From Poseidonibacter antarcticus (lineage in GTDB: Bacteria > Campylobacterota > Campylobacteria > Campylobacterales > Arcobacteraceae): a stretch of DNA of 64,000 nucleotides. The position numbers and the translations under genes were made by a program. Below, piece after piece: positions 7,950 through 17,209 of this stretch. Location: assembly GCF_003667345.1 (NCBI RefSeq), contig NZ_RCWF01000003.1, forward strand, positions 186,001 to 250,000, read 5' to 3'. The notes under the pieces were generated by a model. That model was not told the DNA's origin and did no database searches. It worked only from the letters and a program-made list of their open reading frames with translations. The first letter of the stretch is position 1. Each line of letters begins with the position of its first letter.

Positions 7950-8672
7950 ATGATAAAAATTTCAAATGTTGTAAAAAAATATGATGACTTAATTGCATTA
8001 GATAATCTTTCACTAGAGATAAAAAAAGGTACAATATTTGGACTTTTAGGTGTTAATGGTGCAGGAAAGAGTACAATTTTATCAATACTAAATGGACTTA
8101 GTCAATTTGATAGCGGCAAGATTAATATTTTTGGTCTAGATATAAAAAATGATATAGAAGAGATAAAAAATATAAGTTCAATAATTCCCCAAAATCTAGC
8201 TTTTTACGAAAAACTTACAGTAAAAGAAAATCTAGATTTTTTTGCAAAAATACAAAATGCAAAAAAAGAAGATTATGAACATGCAATAGAGATAAATGCT
8301 TTAACTAACTTTCTTAATCAACGAGCTTCAACACTTTCAGGTGGACAAAAAAGAAGATTAAATATAGCTATTGGAATACTTAATAATCCACAAATAATAT
8401 ATTTTGATGAGCCTACTGTTGGTATTGATCCCAAAAGTAGAAATGATATTTTAGAGTTTATAAAATCTTATAAGAAGCAAGGTAAAACTATTGTATATAC
8501 AAGTCATTATATGAATGAAGTAGAAAAAATATGTGATGAGGTTGCAATTATCTCTTATGGAAAACTTATTAAACAAGATACTTTAGAAAATCTTTTATAT
8601 AAAGAAGATTCTTCCCATAATACTAATTTAGAAAAGTTTTTTTTAGAATTAACTCAGGACAATAATGTTTAG
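7950..8672 (+). CDS. ABC transporter ATP-binding protein (ABC-2 type exporter)
   Basis: A 240-residue nucleotide-binding subunit. Walker A is GVNGAGKST (~residues 34-42), the Q-loop is in IIPQNLAFYEKLT, the signature is LSGGQKRR, Walker B is IIYFDEPTVGID, and the switch His is in TSHYMNEVE. This is the CcmA/DrrA subtype that energises ABC-2 permeases. It overlaps the permease gene by eight bases. In this operon it most likely moves the pigment, its glycolipid form or the resorcinol moiety across the inner membrane. Confidence 0.93.
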   Translation: MIKISNVVKKYDDLIALDNLSLEIKKGTIFGLLGVNGAGKSTILSILNGLSQFDSGKINIFGLDIKNDIEEIKNISSIIPQNLAFYEKLTVKENLDFFAKIQNAKKEDYEHAIEINALTNFLNQRASTLSGGQKRRLNIAIGILNNPQIIYFDEPTVGIDPKSRNDILEFIKSYKKQGKTIVYTSHYMNEVEKICDEVAIISYGKLIKQDTLENLLYKEDSSHNTNLEKFFLELTQDNNV

Positions 8673-9807
8673 TGCAATGATAAAAAAAGAATTTCTCTTA
8701 GTTTTAAGAGATAAGCAAGCATTAATGGCACTTTTTATTATGCCTGCAATATTTATACTTATTATGTCTGTTGCTATGAGAGATATCTTTTCCCAAGAGA
8801 GTGTTAAATTTAATCTAAATGTAATTGATAATGATAATAGTGCTATAAGTAAAAAATTAGTGACTAAAATAGATGAAGATAAAACTTTTGACATTGTTAA
8901 AAAAAAAGATGCTGATTTTCTGGTAAATATACCAAAAGGTTATGGTAAAGAAGATTTATCAAATAAATTAAAATTAAATATATCTATTCAAAACTCTTTA
9001 AAAAGTGATGAGATTGAACTGTTTAAAGCAAAGTTTCTAAGACATATAGTAAATCTAAAACTAAATATTATAAACTTAAGATTAAGAGAATTTTCTGATG
9101 AAGCTGCAAATGCAATTGGAACAGTTAGTTTAGATGATAAAAACCTTTTTGAGATTAAATATAATAAGAGAAAAGATTTACCAAATGCTACACAACAAAG
9201 TGTTCCAACTTGGATTGTTTTTGGTATGTTTTTTATTATAATCCCAATGTCAACTATTTTTATAAATGAGAAAAAACAAAATACCTTAGCAAGACTAAGT
9301 TCTATGAATATCTCAGTTTTTTCTATAGTTTTATCTAAAATTATTCCTTATCTTTTTATTGCTCAATTACAAATGATATTGATGGTTTTAGTTGGAATGT
9401 ATCTAGTACCACTTTTAGATACTCCTGCATTAGTAATAAATGGCTCTCTTCCAGCTTTATTCTTTTTAACTTTTTCATTAAGTTTAGCTGCAATTGGCGT
9501 TGCAAATTTAATAGCAGTAAGTGCAAATTCAACTGAACAAGCAACAACAATAGGTGGAATATCAAATATTTTATTAGGAGCTATTGGTGGTGTTATGGTA
9601 CCAAAATTTATAATGCCTGAAACAATGCAACAATTAGCAAATATATCTCCAATGTCTTGGGGTTTGGATGGTTTTTTAGATATATTTCTAAAAGGTGGGG
9701 ATATTTTTATGGTATTAGGTGAATCATTTATGTTAATAACATTTGCTTTAATTACTTTAGGAATATCAATATTTATATTAAATAAAAAAATGCAAAAAGG
9801 ACTTTAA
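8665..9807 (+). CDS. ABC-2 type transporter permease
   Basis: A 380-residue permease with one N-terminal helix (~20-38), a large extracytoplasmic loop of about 150 residues, and five to six C-terminal helices from ~residue 180, the standard ABC2_membrane_3 layout. It pairs with the ATPase that overlaps it upstream and ends on the ACP start codon (TAATG). An ABC-2 exporter of this sort is present in Bacteroidota flexirubin clusters as well, in addition to the MMPL exporter, which suggests two successive transport steps. Confidence 0.9.
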   Translation: MFSAMIKKEFLLVLRDKQALMALFIMPAIFILIMSVAMRDIFSQESVKFNLNVIDNDNSAISKKLVTKIDEDKTFDIVKKKDADFLVNIPKGYGKEDLSNKLKLNISIQNSLKSDEIELFKAKFLRHIVNLKLNIINLRLREFSDEAANAIGTVSLDDKNLFEIKYNKRKDLPNATQQSVPTWIVFGMFFIIIPMSTIFINEKKQNTLARLSSMNISVFSIVLSKIIPYLFIAQLQMILMVLVGMYLVPLLDTPALVINGSLPALFFLTFSLSLAAIGVANLIAVSANSTEQATTIGGISNILLGAIGGVMVPKFIMPETMQQLANISPMSWGLDGFLDIFLKGGDIFMVLGESFMLITFALITLGISIFILNKKMQKGL

Positions 9808-10076
9808 TGGATTTTGAAAAATTAAAATATGATATAAAAAAATTAATTATTGAAGAGTGTGAAAAAGAAGATATTGAACCTGAAAGTATCAAGGATGATG
9901 TCGAACTTTTTTCAGATGATAGTGGCTTAGAATTAGATTCTGTTGATGCTTTACAATTATCTATGGGATTACAAAAAAAATATGGAATTAGATTAGGTGA
10001 TTCTAAAGATTTTAGAAGAACAGTGACTACTGTTGAAAAATTAGCACAATATATTATAGATGAGAATAATGGATAG
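9807..10076 (+). CDS. Acyl carrier protein (first of two)
   Basis: An 89-residue acidic ACP. The phosphopantetheine attachment site is Ser45 in GLELDSVDALQL. It would carry either the growing polyene or the beta-ketoacyl chain for DarB. The start shares a base with the upstream permease stop, and the following ketosynthase overlaps its end. The second carrier is at 20936-21214; aryl polyene systems also use two ACPs. Confidence 0.93.
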   Translation: MDFEKLKYDIKKLIIEECEKEDIEPESIKDDVELFSDDSGLELDSVDALQLSMGLQKKYGIRLGDSKDFRRTVTTVEKLAQYIIDENNG

Positions 10077-11196
10077 TATAAATATACTTGATTTTGAGAT
10101 TAACTCTTGTTTGGGTGATTTAGAAAATACACTTAATGAAATAGAAAAGGGTAGCGTATCAACATCTTTTAAAACTATAGAGATAGAAAATGAAGTTAAA
10201 CAAATCCCATTTTTTCCTTTAAAAGATGAGGTAAAACAAAATCAAGATGATATTTATAAGGTATTAAAAAGTCTTTTTTTGAAGATTGTAAAAAATATAG
10301 ATGAAAATAAAAGAGAGTCAACAGCAATTATAATAGGTACTTCCTTAATAGATTGGCATCTTGTTGATGCTATTAATAATTGTGCTTATGAGCATAAAAA
10401 AACACCTTATAGTTCAAATAAATATAGTATTGATTCTTATGCAAAAGAGCTTAGTTTAGAATTTGGATTAAATGAATTTACAATGACTATTAATACTGCA
10501 TGTACTTCAAGTGCAAATGCTTTACTTGAAGCTAAAAATCTCATAAATGCAGAAATAGTTGATTCTGTAATAGTAGTAGGTTTAGAAATATTTTCACCTG
10601 TTATGAGTAGTGGTTTTTATTCAATGGAACTTATTTCTAATACAAAAGTAAAACCCTTTGATGTAAATAGAGATGGCCTGATTTTAGGAGAGGCTGTATC
10701 TGCTATTGTTTTAGGAAAAGATGAATCTCCTTGGACCTTAGAAGGTGGTTTTAGTAATTGTAATTCTCAAACGATAACAGGAGTAAGCCAAAGTGGTGAA
10801 GAGTGTGTTGAAGTGATGAATGAAGCCTTAAAAAACTGTAATTTAGAAGCTAAAGATATTAGAGCTTTAAAAGCACATGGAACTGGTTCTTACAGCAATG
10901 ATTTATCTGAAATAAATGCAATAAGTAAAGTTTTTGATACTTCTATAACTTTTACTGCATTGAAACCATATATAGGACATACAATAGGAGCTTCTGGGGT
11001 TAGTGAATTAGTTCTTCTAATGGGTGCGATTAATAGAGGTTTTCTTCCTAAAACTCTTAATATTAGTGAGTCTATATTAAAAAATTACACTCCAATTAAA
11101 GAACCTGAAGAATGCAAAAGTGGAATTTTTATGTGTAATTATTTTGGTTTTGGTGGTAATAACACTTCTTTGATTATTAAAAAAGAGTTAAAATGA
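10069..11196 (+). CDS. Beta-ketoacyl-ACP synthase (complete active site)
   Basis: A FabF-type ketosynthase of about 375 residues with the full Cys-His-His triad: Cys145 in NTACTSSAN, His270 in KAHGTGSYSND and His304 in YIGHTIGASG. It would extend the polyene on ACP with malonyl units. An in-frame ATG at 10060 exists; ATG 10069 overlaps the ACP by eight bases and gives a more usual N-terminus. It is followed with a four-base overlap by a ketosynthase-like protein with no active-site Cys, so the two may form a heterodimer like other KS/chain-length-factor pairs. Confidence 0.92.
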   Translation: MDSINILDFEINSCLGDLENTLNEIEKGSVSTSFKTIEIENEVKQIPFFPLKDEVKQNQDDIYKVLKSLFLKIVKNIDENKRESTAIIIGTSLIDWHLVDAINNCAYEHKKTPYSSNKYSIDSYAKELSLEFGLNEFTMTINTACTSSANALLEAKNLINAEIVDSVIVVGLEIFSPVMSSGFYSMELISNTKVKPFDVNRDGLILGEAVSAIVLGKDESPWTLEGGFSNCNSQTITGVSQSGEECVEVMNEALKNCNLEAKDIRALKAHGTGSYSNDLSEINAISKVFDTSITFTALKPYIGHTIGASGVSELVLLMGAINRGFLPKTLNISESILKNYTPIKEPEECKSGIFMCNYFGFGGNNTSLIIKKELK

Positions 11197-11996
11197 CATT
11201 ATATATTCAAAACTATAGTTCTTACAGAGATGATATAGAAACTATTGATGTAAAAAATGAGTTAAAACAAAAATATAAAATTGATACAAGAAGACAAGAT
11301 AAATTTATTCATTTGGCAGTTTATGGTGGACAATTATTAAAAGAAAAAGTAGAAATAAATAAGGATAATGAACTATATGTAACATCTGGCGTTGGGAATA
11401 TAGATATTATTCAAAAAACAAATACTTATATGTATAAAGAGAATCAAACATTAAAGATTTTTGATTTTATTAATTTATTGGGAAATACTACAAGTTATTA
11501 TATCGCTTCAACATTAGGTATAAAAGGCAAAAGTATCTTCCAAATATCTGATAATTTTACTTATATTAATACCCTTGTTAGTTTATATTCTTCGATTAGG
11601 TCTTCTAAAAAAGATGCTATACTATGTAGTATAGATTTACTTAGTACTCCTGCTGAAATTATGAAAAGGGTGTTAGGTGTCAAAGAAGATTGTAATCTTG
11701 TGAGTAGTGTAAATTATCAAAAATTTTCATTAGAGAAGAGTAATGCTATTGCAAAAGTAGATTTTGATATAATAAGTTATTCTTATAATGAAATAAAAGA
11801 AATTTTATTAAAAAATGATAAAAAAGTTCTTATATCAAGTCGATGTAAAGAGCTTGAATTTGAAAAAGATTTGGCTTATTTTGAAACGATGGGAAGTTAT
11901 GTGGTTAATAATGCAATTAAAAATAAGGATGACTTAGTTTATATTGATTGTTTTAATAATAGATATAGAATGTTAAAAATAGAGAGTTTAAAATGA
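11193..11996 (+). CDS. Degenerate ketosynthase-like protein lacking the catalytic residues
   Basis: A 267-residue protein that aligns loosely with the N-terminal half of ketosynthases: the dimer segment FINLLGNTTSYYIASTLGI corresponds to the stretch before the nucleophile, but where neighbours have TACTSSAN it has QISDNFTYIN, with no Cys, and the two His motifs are missing. It is too short to contain a full condensing domain. It sits between two active ketosynthases with ATGA overlaps on both sides, so a structural or chain-length role next to one of them is likely. The family placement rests on position and faint similarity. Confidence 0.65.
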   Translation: MTLYIQNYSSYRDDIETIDVKNELKQKYKIDTRRQDKFIHLAVYGGQLLKEKVEINKDNELYVTSGVGNIDIIQKTNTYMYKENQTLKIFDFINLLGNTTSYYIASTLGIKGKSIFQISDNFTYINTLVSLYSSIRSSKKDAILCSIDLLSTPAEIMKRVLGVKEDCNLVSSVNYQKFSLEKSNAIAKVDFDIISYSYNEIKEILLKNDKKVLISSRCKELEFEKDLAYFETMGSYVVNNAIKNKDDLVYIDCFNNRYRMLKIESLK

Positions 11997-13087
11997 ATGT
12001 TTATATAAATAATTATGAGTTACTATGCAATGCAGGAGATACTAAAAGTTTGATGGAAGCTATTTATGCCAAAGAATCAGCTATTACTATTACTGAATCA
12101 TATCTTTCTAATGCAAAAGCAGGTTTAGGAATAATGAAATATGATAATATTTATAATGTATTAGATGATATTACTTCAAAGGTTTTAGAAAATTCAAATC
12201 TTGATAATTTTGAAAATACATTACTTATTTTAGGTTCTTCTGTTGGTGGAATGCAAGAGTGTGAAGAAATTTTTTATAGAGAAAAAAGTTATACAAATAT
12301 AAATCCAAATAGGTATTCAATGAATGCTTTAAGTGATTATCTTTCTAAAAAATTTAATTTTTATGATTCTAGGGCAATTTCTACTGCATGCACATCAAGT
12401 GCAAATGCAATGTTATTAGCAAAAAGACTTATCGAAGTTGAAGCTTATGATAATGTATTGGTTATAGGTGCTGATGGAATATGTAGTTCAACAGTTCTTG
12501 GTTTTCATGCATTAAGTGTTCTTTCTGATAAAAAGTGTACTCCTTTTGATAAAAATCGAAATGGAATGAATGTTGCAGAAGCTGTTGCAGTTTTACTTAT
12601 CCAAAATGTTAAAACTGATGATTCTATTGAATTTAAAGGTGCTGGGGCGAGTAGTGATGCATATCATATGACAAATCCAGATCCAAGTGCTTCAGGTGCT
12701 AAAAATTCTATGTCTAATGCTTTAAAAGATGCAGGAATTCAAATAGAAGATATTGATTATGTAAATGCTCATGGAACTGCAACAATTGCAAATGATAATG
12801 TTGAAGCAAAGGCAGTAGAAGAACTTTTTGGAAACAAAACTTATGTTAATTCAACAAAAGCAATTACTGGACATACTTTAGGTGCTGCAGGTGCAGTTGA
12901 AGCTATTGTTTCTTGTGAAGTGATAAAGCATAAAGTAATACCTGCTCAAACTGGATTAAAAGAACTTGATAATCAAAATATAAATGTTTCAAAACAAAGT
13001 GTTAAAATGGATGTCAAAAATATAATTAGTAATTCATTTGCTTTTGGTGGAAATAACACTTCTTTAATATTTGGAGTTTGCAAATGA
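11993..13087 (+). CDS. Beta-ketoacyl-ACP synthase II-type (complete active site)
   Basis: A 364-residue FabF-like ketosynthase, somewhat short (typical 400+) but with all catalytic residues: Cys133 in STACTSSAN, His260 in NAHGTATIAND and His294 in ITGHTLGAAG. It is the second complete condensing enzyme of the operon. Aryl polyene clusters use one ketosynthase paired with a chain length factor for elongation and another for the starter or an accessory step. The following gene encodes a Ketoacyl-synt_2 protein that overlaps it by four bases, so this one is the best candidate for the elongating subunit. Confidence 0.93.
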   Translation: MNVYINNYELLCNAGDTKSLMEAIYAKESAITITESYLSNAKAGLGIMKYDNIYNVLDDITSKVLENSNLDNFENTLLILGSSVGGMQECEEIFYREKSYTNINPNRYSMNALSDYLSKKFNFYDSRAISTACTSSANAMLLAKRLIEVEAYDNVLVIGADGICSSTVLGFHALSVLSDKKCTPFDKNRNGMNVAEAVAVLLIQNVKTDDSIEFKGAGASSDAYHMTNPDPSASGAKNSMSNALKDAGIQIEDIDYVNAHGTATIANDNVEAKAVEELFGNKTYVNSTKAITGHTLGAAGAVEAIVSCEVIKHKVIPAQTGLKELDNQNINVSKQSVKMDVKNIISNSFAFGGNNTSLIFGVCK

Positions 13088-13731
13088 AAAAAGTAGCAAT
13101 AAATATAATTTCTTCAGCAAAAATTTTTGCTGAGAGAAAAATAGAAAATTTAGATGAAAAAAGATTAGTTCCTCATATGATGACTAGAAGAAGATTAACA
13201 AGAAATTCAAAAGTAATGCTTTTTTTAAGTGATAAATGTAATTTTAAAAATGGAAAAATTGTTTATGGAAGTTGTTTTAGTGAGTTGGAAGAGACAGCAA
13301 AAATTGCAAATGCAGTTCTAGAAAAAGAGATGTTATCTCCAACATCTTTTCAAAATAGTGTTTATAATACTGCTCCATCATATTTTTCATTAGTAAATAA
13401 AGATATTGATGAAATTATTACAATATCTTCAGGAATGAAAACATCTCTTGATTCATTAAAAGTAGCAGCACTACAAGCATTAGTTTCAAAAGAGCCAGTC
13501 CTATGTATTTGTGCAGAGTGTATTAATATAAAAAATATTGAACAAATAAACAGATGTACAAAATATCTTGAAGCAGGAGCTGCTATCGTTCTTGAAATTG
13601 CAGAAGATGAAGAAGGTGCACAAGAGATAATGAATTTACCAATTGAAGGGTTAATTGGTTCTTTACAAGATTTAGTAAGTGTAGTTAATATGAATGAAAA
13701 GGGAATTAAAAAAATTCTAATTGAACTTTAA
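13084..13731 (+). CDS. Chain-length-factor-like protein (Ketoacyl-synt_2, ApeC-like)
   Basis: A 215-residue protein of the Ketoacyl-synt_2 type: MTRRRLTRNSKVMLF near residue 34, IVYGSCFSELEETAKI, and SPTSFQNSVYNTAPSYFSL, equivalent to the SPt-F-SVHN-A motif of the family. It has no nucleophilic Cys. In aryl polyene systems the corresponding ApeC partners a ketosynthase and sets polyene length. A TTG at 13078 is in frame, but ATG 13084, sharing ATGA with the preceding ketosynthase stop, is the better start and implies translational coupling of the pair. Confidence 0.85.
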   Translation: MKKVAINIISSAKIFAERKIENLDEKRLVPHMMTRRRLTRNSKVMLFLSDKCNFKNGKIVYGSCFSELEETAKIANAVLEKEMLSPTSFQNSVYNTAPSYFSLVNKDIDEIITISSGMKTSLDSLKVAALQALVSKEPVLCICAECINIKNIEQINRCTKYLEAGAAIVLEIAEDEEGAQEIMNLPIEGLIGSLQDLVSVVNMNEKGIKKILIEL

Positions 13732-13747
13732 AAAAAGGCGGAATAAA

Positions 13748-15262
13748 ATGGTTGTAGATAATAAAATAGTAAATTATGAAGGTTTTTCACATAATGAAGA
13801 AATAGTACTTAGTCAAGAAAAAGAGTTTATTGATTTCATTAATTCAGGACATAACTTTTTAGTTAAACAAATAAGTAGTGGAATACCTATTTATGGAATT
13901 ACAACTGGTTATGGAGAAGCTGGTAGTAATTATGCAGCTTTTGAAGAAGCAGAAGAACTACAAAAAAACCTTTATAGATTTTGTGGAACTGGTGTAGGTG
14001 AAAATTTAAGTGCTGAAGTTTCAAAAATAATGGTAACTGTTAGAATGATAAGTCTTTCAAAAGGGAAAAGTGGAGTTAGTTATGACTTATTAAAAAGATT
14101 TGAAATTTTATTAAGCAATGAAATATATCCAATTATCCCTTCTCAAGGTTCAGTAGGAGCAAGTGGTGATTTAGCTCCTTTATCATATATAGCAGCTGTT
14201 ATTGCAGGTGAAAGAGAAGTTTATTATAAGGGTGAAGAGAGAAAAACTATTGATGTTTATAATGAATTAGGAATTAAGCCTTATGTATTTAAAGCAAAAG
14301 AAGCACTAGCTGTTATAAATGGAACAGCAACAATGAGTTCAATTGCGATTAAATCTATTCAAAGATTTGAACTTTTATTAGAAAGTATGGAAAGTTTTGT
14401 TGCTGCTATATATGAAGTACTACTTTGTGATATTACTCCATTAGAACCATTTGTTCATGAAAGTAAACCATTTTCGGGACAAATAACAACAGCTTCAAAA
14501 ATCTTAGCAAAATGTGAAGATTCAAAATTAATGCATAAAGCTTTTAGTAGATATGAAAAATTCCATTCAGAAAAAGATCAAAATATCCAAGATAGATATT
14601 CTATTAGATGTGCTCCTCAAGTTTTAGGAGTGATAAGAGATAATTTAGAAATTTCTAAGAATTGGATTCAAACAGAAATAAATGGAGTAAATGATAATCC
14701 TTTAATTGATCCAATTGGTGAAAAAATATATACTTCAGGGAATTTTTATGGTGGTTATATTGCACATGCAATGGATACTCTAAGAATTTGTGCTGGTAAT
14801 TTAGCAGATCTTTTAGATAAAGAGTTTGCCTTATTAGTAGATCATAAATTTAATAAAGGTTTAGGGGAAAGTTTAAAACTAAACAAAAAATCTACTCATC
14901 ATGGTTTTAAACTTATGCAAGTTACTCTTAGTTCTTTAAGTGCTGATGTTCTTATGAATACAAATGCTGCTTCTTTATATTCAAGATCAACAGAGTCATT
15001 AAATCAAGATAAAGTAAGTATGGGAACAACAGCTGCTAGAAATTTTAGTAAACAACTTCCCGATTTAGAAAATATGTTAAGTATTGGTTTTTTAGGAATT
15101 GCACAGGCAATTGATATTAGAGGATATGATAAGTGTTCAAAACATCTACAAAAGTGTTACAACGAAATTAGAAAACATGTGACAAAACTAGAAGAAGATA
15201 GAAGACAAGATTTAGATATTAAAATAGTAAATGAACTTTTAAAAGAAGGTAAGTTTGTATGA
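13748..15262 (+). CDS. Aromatic amino acid ammonia-lyase (HAL/TAL/PAL family)
   Basis: A 504-residue MIO enzyme that deaminates an aromatic amino acid to an acrylate, the aryl starter unit. The MIO cofactor triad Ala138-Ser139-Gly140 is in GSVGASGDLAPL and the catalytic Tyr is Tyr49 in IYGITTGYG. The substrate-selectivity pair, aligned on NL-x-R-x-x, is Phe78-Cys79. HAL and the Flavobacterium TAL have Ser-His there and Rhodobacter TAL has His-Leu, so the Phe suggests phenylalanine rather than tyrosine or histidine. ATG 13748 follows AAGGCGG by 7 bases and is preferred over the upstream ATG at 13721, which overlaps the previous gene. Confidence 0.9.
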   Translation: MVVDNKIVNYEGFSHNEEIVLSQEKEFIDFINSGHNFLVKQISSGIPIYGITTGYGEAGSNYAAFEEAEELQKNLYRFCGTGVGENLSAEVSKIMVTVRMISLSKGKSGVSYDLLKRFEILLSNEIYPIIPSQGSVGASGDLAPLSYIAAVIAGEREVYYKGEERKTIDVYNELGIKPYVFKAKEALAVINGTATMSSIAIKSIQRFELLLESMESFVAAIYEVLLCDITPLEPFVHESKPFSGQITTASKILAKCEDSKLMHKAFSRYEKFHSEKDQNIQDRYSIRCAPQVLGVIRDNLEISKNWIQTEINGVNDNPLIDPIGEKIYTSGNFYGGYIAHAMDTLRICAGNLADLLDKEFALLVDHKFNKGLGESLKLNKKSTHHGFKLMQVTLSSLSADVLMNTNAASLYSRSTESLNQDKVSMGTTAARNFSKQLPDLENMLSIGFLGIAQAIDIRGYDKCSKHLQKCYNEIRKHVTKLEEDRRQDLDIKIVNELLKEGKFV

Positions 15263-15951
15263 AAACAGTATTAGTAACTGGTTCTACTGGTGCTATAGGT
15301 GAAGCAATAGCAAGATATTTTCATGAAAATGGATATTTTGTTTATTTACATTATAGAAGTCAAAAAGAAAAAGCACAAGAGTTAAGAAATGAATTAGAAA
15401 ATTCTGAACTTATTGCTTTTGATATCTTAGATAAAAATGATGTATATTCAAAATTAGAAAATCTAGAAATTGATGTTTTAGTAAATAATGCAGGAATTAC
15501 AAAAGATAAATTATTTTTTTGGATGGAAGATGACGATTGGAATGATGTTATTAATACTTCAGTAAATGGTACTTATAATGTAACTAAAGCAGTGATTAAA
15601 AAGATGATAACAAACAAAAAAGGTTCAATAATTAATATTGCTTCGATTTCAGGATTAGTTGGAAATGCCGGTCAAACAAATTATTCAGCTGCAAAAGGTG
15701 CAATAATTGCATTTACAAAAGCTTTAGCAATTGAAGTTGCAAGATATAAAATACGTGTAAATGCTGTAGCTCCTGGATTAATAGAATCAGAAATGACAAA
15801 AGATTTAGATTTAAAAACTATTAAAAAAGATATTCCCCTTAAAAGAATAGGGAAAGCAGATGAAGTGGCTGAATGTGTATTCTTTTTAGGAGATAAAGCC
15901 TCTTATATTACTGCTGAGACTTTAAATATAAGTGGAGGAATGGTTCGGTAG
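15259..15951 (+). CDS. 3-oxoacyl-ACP reductase (FabG/ApeQ-like)
   Basis: A 230-residue short-chain dehydrogenase. The NADPH-binding loop is TGSTGAIG (residues 8-15), the NNAG motif is at 76-79, and the catalytic residues are Ser129, Tyr142 and Lys146 (NYSAAKG). It reduces the beta-keto group after each condensation, before dehydration. It overlaps the ammonia-lyase stop by four bases and abuts the next gene with no gap. It is full length for FabG and is likely dedicated to this cluster, since it sits inside the operon. Confidence 0.95.
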   Translation: MKTVLVTGSTGAIGEAIARYFHENGYFVYLHYRSQKEKAQELRNELENSELIAFDILDKNDVYSKLENLEIDVLVNNAGITKDKLFFWMEDDDWNDVINTSVNGTYNVTKAVIKKMITNKKGSIINIASISGLVGNAGQTNYSAAKGAIIAFTKALAIEVARYKIRVNAVAPGLIESEMTKDLDLKTIKKDIPLKRIGKADEVAECVFFLGDKASYITAETLNISGGMVR

Positions 15952-16494
15952 ATGAAATTTTTAAACATTCTTTTAGCTCCATTATTTGTGGTATTATTAC
16001 ACTATTTTGAGCTTAGAATGGTTATTCTATTATATCTTTGTATGTCAATCATTTTTTTAATTTATAGATTTTTTAAAAGAAAAACTTATAAGGATATTTT
16101 GTTACCAAGTATGTATATAATAGCTTTTAGTATTGCTTATCATTTTTCATCATTACAAACTGTAAAATATATACCTGTAATTTTATCAACGATATTTTTA
16201 TTTTTATTTGTAGATTCTCATTTTAATAAAAAATATATGATACTAAATTTTACAAAAAAGTTTTATAGGAAAAAATTAAAAGAAGAGGAAATCAAGTTTT
16301 TAGAAAATGGTGATGATTATTGGATTGTTGTTATGTTAATTAATACTATAATTCATTTATATATTGTTAATTTTTCAAGTAATGAAATATGGGCTTTTTA
16401 TTCTTCTATTGGTTGGTATATTTTATTTTTTATATCATTAATTATTCAAATTATTTATGGGAAAACATATGCTGTTAAAATGTATACTAGGTAG
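15952..16494 (+). CDS. Small integral membrane protein (COG4648-like) of aryl polyene clusters
   Basis: A 180-residue protein with about six hydrophobic helices (roughly 3-20, 22-40, 50-66, 73-88, 124-142 and 148-170) and a basic cytosolic loop near residues 92-115. Aryl polyene clusters regularly encode a COG4648-type membrane protein in this position, next to the lysophospholipid-type acyltransferase; I place it there from context and topology. Its function is not known. It starts directly after the ketoreductase stop and its 3' end overlaps the acyltransferase gene. Confidence 0.7.
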   Translation: MKFLNILLAPLFVVLLHYFELRMVILLYLCMSIIFLIYRFFKRKTYKDILLPSMYIIAFSIAYHFSSLQTVKYIPVILSTIFLFLFVDSHFNKKYMILNFTKKFYRKKLKEEEIKFLENGDDYWIVVMLINTIIHLYIVNFSSNEIWAFYSSIGWYILFFISLIIQIIYGKTYAVKMYTR

Positions 16495-17209
16495 TATTGG
16501 TCACTTTATTTTTTTTGGTTTAATTACTGTTATGATTATTCCGGGTTATATTGTATATCTTATATCAAAACTTTTTGTTAAAGAACCGCAATATGTATTT
16601 CAATCAGGAGCTTCACTTTCTTATAAATTGTTTTTTATTTTTGCACCTAATATTGTATTAAAACCAGATTTATTGGATGAAATACCAGAAGGTGCAATTT
16701 TTATTTCTACTCATCAATCAATTTTAGATTTCCCTGCACTTGCAACTTTTATAAAAAAATATTTAATCTTTGCTAATGTAAATTTAGCTAAATATCCTAT
16801 GATTGCTAAAATATCACACTTAGCAGGAGTTAGATATATAAAAGGAAGACAGTTACCTGAGCTTAGTGAAATATTCAAAGAGATTGAAACACATCTTGAT
16901 GAAGGTAAAAACGTAATTTACTTTGCTGAAGGAACAAGACATGAAGGTGATACTTTATTACCTTTTAAAAGAGGTGCTTTTAAATTAGCAATGAAAAAGA
17001 ATAAACCTATAATTCCTATTGTAATTGAAGGAGCTTATAGATTACTTCCAAGAAAAAGTTTTTGTTTTAAAACAGATAAAAAAGTGAATATTCATATGAA
17101 AATGCTTAAGCCTTTATATCCAAAAGATTTTTCAAGTGATATAGAAATGAAAGATTATGCCCAAAAAATTATGCAAGAGGAAAAAACAAGATTATGCGAT
17201 TTATCTTAA
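16469..17209 (+). CDS. PlsC-type lysophospholipid acyltransferase
   Basis: An LPLAT-family acyltransferase of about 246 residues, with an N-terminal membrane helix (~8-34), the catalytic His82-x4-Asp87 in STHQSILDF, the VRYIKGR block, and FAEGTRHEG, the second acyltransferase signature. It would transfer an acyl, perhaps the aryl polyene, from ACP to a glycerol or sugar acceptor to anchor the pigment in the membrane. ATG 16457 is also possible, but ATG 16469 has GGGAAA at proper distance. It overlaps both neighbours. Confidence 0.88.
   Translation: MLLKCILGSIGHFIFFGLITVMIIPGYIVYLISKLFVKEPQYVFQSGASLSYKLFFIFAPNIVLKPDLLDEIPEGAIFISTHQSILDFPALATFIKKYLIFANVNLAKYPMIAKISHLAGVRYIKGRQLPELSEIFKEIETHLDEGKNVIYFAEGTRHEGDTLLPFKRGAFKLAMKKNKPIIPIVIEGAYRLLPRKSFCFKTDKKVNIHMKMLKPLYPKDFSSDIEMKDYAQKIMQEEKTRLCDLS

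Noticed and set aside
8649-8894. 81-residue minus-strand ORF
   Set aside because: It lies inside the ABC permease gene on the other strand; low-complexity hydrophobic composition typical of a shadow.
11193-11996. Frameshifted remnant of a ketosynthase
   Set aside because: The frame is open over its full length, is coupled on both sides by four-base overlaps and shows no continuing match in another frame, so it looks like a real small gene and not a broken one.
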